64,000 bases of DNA from an uncultured Clostridia bacterium. GTDB lineage: Bacteria; Bacillota; Clostridia; TANB77; CAG-508. Positions 63,101 through 64,000 of this stretch are shown here, piece after piece. The position numbers and the translations under genes are program-made. The notes beneath the pieces are model-generated. The model was not told the origin of the DNA, searched no databases, and saw only the letters and a program-made list of their open reading frames with translations. Numbering within the stretch: the first letter of the stretch is position 1; each line of letters begins with the position of its first letter. The stretch covers positions 1-64,000 of the forward strand of contig CAKOVS010000008.1 in assembly GCA_934122085.1 (NCBI GenBank). The letters run 5' to 3'.

Positions 63101-64000
63101 AGTAATAACATCAGTAGATCCAGATAATCCACCAAAAGATGAAGATAGACCGACAGTAATGGATTTTGCAAATAATACAGAAAGAGTTGATATAGATAAA
63201 GAAATAAAAAGCAATAATAGAAAAAATGATTTGGAATTATTAACAATAGTAGTAAATTGGGTAAAATCACATGGAGATAATTTACCACAAGTAACAAGTA
63301 CAAGTAATCAAGAAAGAAGATATGCAGCTACACTATATAGAATACAACAGAAATATATAGAATATAGAAATGGAATTGATAATGAAGAAATCACAGAAGA
63401 AGAAAGAAATAATATAGAGAATATTATAGCAAAAGGTGAAGAGATAGAGTTATGGGATATAGAGCTTGAAAGGATTACAAAGGAAGAATGTGATAAAATC
63501 TTAGAAGTTGATAGTTTTGTGTTAAAAGGAAATTTACATGATTTGGTTGAATTAGAGAAAGAAGTAAAAGATATTAATTATAGAAAAACAGCATTGAAAA
63601 ATATAATGGAAATAGAAGAATGGTGTAAAGAGCAATTTGAAGGAAAGCCAGAATATAGTAGAAGGACTCCAAGGACAAATATAAGAGGAATAATGGCGGT
63701 CAAAGAAGGAGAAGAAGAAACAGAAGAGCAAAGAGAGTTACGATTAGGAAAAGCTTTAATAAGCTTTAAACAAAGTACTATCTGGAAAAATTATCAAGAA
63801 GGAAAAGAGAAAGGACTAAGTCGAGAAAAAATAAAACAAGAATACGGAATGAGAGAAGGAGAAATAGCACTAGTAGAAAGATATGAAAGAGTAATAGAAG
63901 AATATGATTATGGCAACTTAAATATTCAGGCGGATAATATAATAGAAATAGAAAAATGGTGTAAAGAACAATTTGAAGGAAAGCCAGAATATAGTAGAAG
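60171..64000 (+). CDS. Giant SF2 helicase with N-terminal ART-like domain, 3' partial
   Basis: An open frame of more than 1276 codons running off the window, with ATAGGAGA before the ATG. Order: residues ~18-115 contain YYFFRSLEPGDI, then CISLSSNANVARTYG and a VMIKVP strand, a pattern like ADP-ribosyltransferase-type domains (F-R start, S-x-S/T centre, A-x-x-Y-G); residues ~120-590 helical, unrecognised; SF2 helicase from ~590: LRDYQQDAV, Walker A LPTGGGKT (~605), DELH (~721), ITATPT (~752) and QQIGRV (~973). The C-terminal part carries a ~112-residue repeat. A nucleic-acid translocase in a defence or mobile-element setting is likely; the N-terminal assignment is tentative. Confidence 0.75.
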   Translation, partial: MEELFDIEKFNVISDEENYYFFRSLEPGDIKDLEEGNIKDENGKYIRLRTDRERWEETHDIKPRWNSESTVTLEEMYNHIKMHYSLETNCISLSSNANVARTYGETFSDKYVMIKVPKREMGQRVYNAGQYMLSEIDKKVQERIAQGDIPEEILEDLKKIDGVTKSEELKDIIKVKYTAPEGIDISKSGMKKGIEYKAPLARVSSFQALDDEQTLEKNKIVAKLTILEQKGLMGLAVPRIKTNSELIKTLGSAFASGEQIYYGDIEGNRVTDISKEFLDMFALIQQAENQDKEVVNELKTELVKYIINGGKLEIPEESILRDEGTPKDDISIEEMYQITEGKVEYGQASSIVKNMYYLSKGQANARILAGMLREITGNNPKYEEIIEYIENNGFEIEPKITTRKSNTGYRISESVNLDLKPNEIGLVDSIKNLTDEEQMQIIQERGLSNVKEIMTSNFAKMQTMETIEKEDYFASAIADMYDWGSLNIEEISVAERNELIQKLKQSNCVSIYEKLKEAGIENKDIPRAVINMASKGRLNEILQTENYVEKIQENIGEITQNLSIEQIERYLGYYDVKGTGIELRDYQQDAVDKAEEIYKEKRYASIILPTGGGKTYVALTEMLQYGKTAEEIAIEENQIELGKIAYKTNNKKMLYLAPSNEILEQTKDRIIEHIRGKVGTTGKNKDEIIAEVFPNLEFATYQSLITKAGKETLKKQYDFMIFDELHRTGAEKWEKALDKLIENQSEETKVLGITATPTRDADDRNMSDEIAKKLGYTDEEIRAEKHIAAKIELKEAIQLGMVINPKVVSCEYNLLTDGSMENLAEQINEIEDENERKKKLEQYDRLRKNLEKAKGIPEILQENLKEGGKYIVFIPVGGNEEGKDSIDKVKEWKKQISEYLKNSGIEPEYYSMLGTYSDKENERQLEGFESEKSDKTKFMIVMNKLNEGVHVDGVNGILWFRPLDENSKILYKQQIGRVITSVDPDNPPKDEDRPTVMDFANNTERVDIDKEIKSNNRKNDLELLTIVVNWVKSHGDNLPQVTSTSNQERRYAATLYRIQQKYIEYRNGIDNEEITEEERNNIENIIAKGEEIELWDIELERITKEECDKILEVDSFVLKGNLHDLVELEKEVKDINYRKTALKNIMEIEEWCKEQFEGKPEYSRRTPRTNIRGIMAVKEGEEETEEQRELRLGKALISFKQSTIWKNYQEGKEKGLSREKIKQEYGMREGEIALVERYERVIEEYDYGNLNIQADNIIEIEKWCKEQFEGKPEYSR
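63602..64000 (+). repeat. 112-codon tandem repeat in the helicase C-terminus
   Basis: The block WCKEQFEGKPEYSRR is encoded at 63621 and again at 63957, 336 bp (112 codons) later, with only one base change over its ~44 bp visible in both. The unit continues past the window. The intervening sequence resembles helicase-associated repeat modules. Confidence 0.7.

Noticed and set aside
1..64000. tRNA or rRNA genes
   Set aside because: No T-loop GTTC-type blocks within cloverleaf context and no rRNA-like GC-rich stretch was seen.

Overview
The window is very AT-rich and reads as chromosomal DNA of a Gram-positive, spore-forming anaerobe of the class Clostridia. The genes pointing there are gerAB/gerAC, RNase J, TrmFO, a Gram-positive-type S12, PTS sugar uptake, and fermentative ldh and adhE. 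Arg is mostly AGA and Ile mostly ATA, stops are mostly TAA, and ribosome binding sites are strong. An uncultured gut lineage is likely, but that is inference. I saw no tRNA, rRNA, transposase, integrase or CRISPR array.

Layout. 1-9980: end of a lipocalin-like protein, trmFO, an orphan coiled-coil gene, the translation cluster rpsL-rpsG-fusA-tuf, and a second orphan coiled-coil gene. 10112-16696: plsX, acpP, rnc, an Elp3-like radical SAM gene, a PstS-like lipoprotein, a DUF3298-like protein and YitT. 16723-19163 (minus): gerAC and gerAB. 19428-25917: rnjA, comFC, a KAP P-loop NTPase, a small pseudopilin-like protein, dUTPase and CarD. 26070-31040: a fructose PTS cluster fruK-fruA-ptsH-ptsI, then ldh. 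32228-38644: Ig-like membrane protein, receiver-GGDEF protein, two tandem transglutaminase-like paralogues, YjjX-type NTPase, metallo-beta-lactamase-fold protein and MscL with a zinc ribbon. 38706-43322: a surface-glycan group (GT2, polytopic glycosyltransferase, WecE, ATP-grasp). 43358-46493: metalloprotease, secG, rnr.

46494-53560 is the accessory island, lying between rnr and a magnesium P-type ATPase gene. It holds two versions of one cassette: a DUF4116-repeat gene, a ~115-aa gene, and an AAA-ATPase/PD-(D/E)XK gene that is intact in one version and a 101-bp remnant in the other. A duplicated end of rnr and of the ATPase gene separates them, so the two versions look like divergent alleles stacked in tandem. 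After adhE comes a second accessory stretch: an MNT-HEPN toxin-antitoxin pair and a giant open-ended gene (more than 1276 codons) joining an N-terminal domain that may be ADP-ribosyltransferase-like to an SF2 helicase and a C-terminal array of ~112-aa repeats.

A multi-hairpin intergenic element of ~130 bp occurs four times intact, upstream of trmFO, rnc, comFC and rnr, plus once degenerate inside the island. Its stems are conserved while their sequences change in both arms together, and each intact copy directly abuts the terminator of the gene before it. It matches no riboswitch or repeat that I recognise. This element and the stacked cassette are the strongest new observations; the helicase fusion is the most interesting protein.
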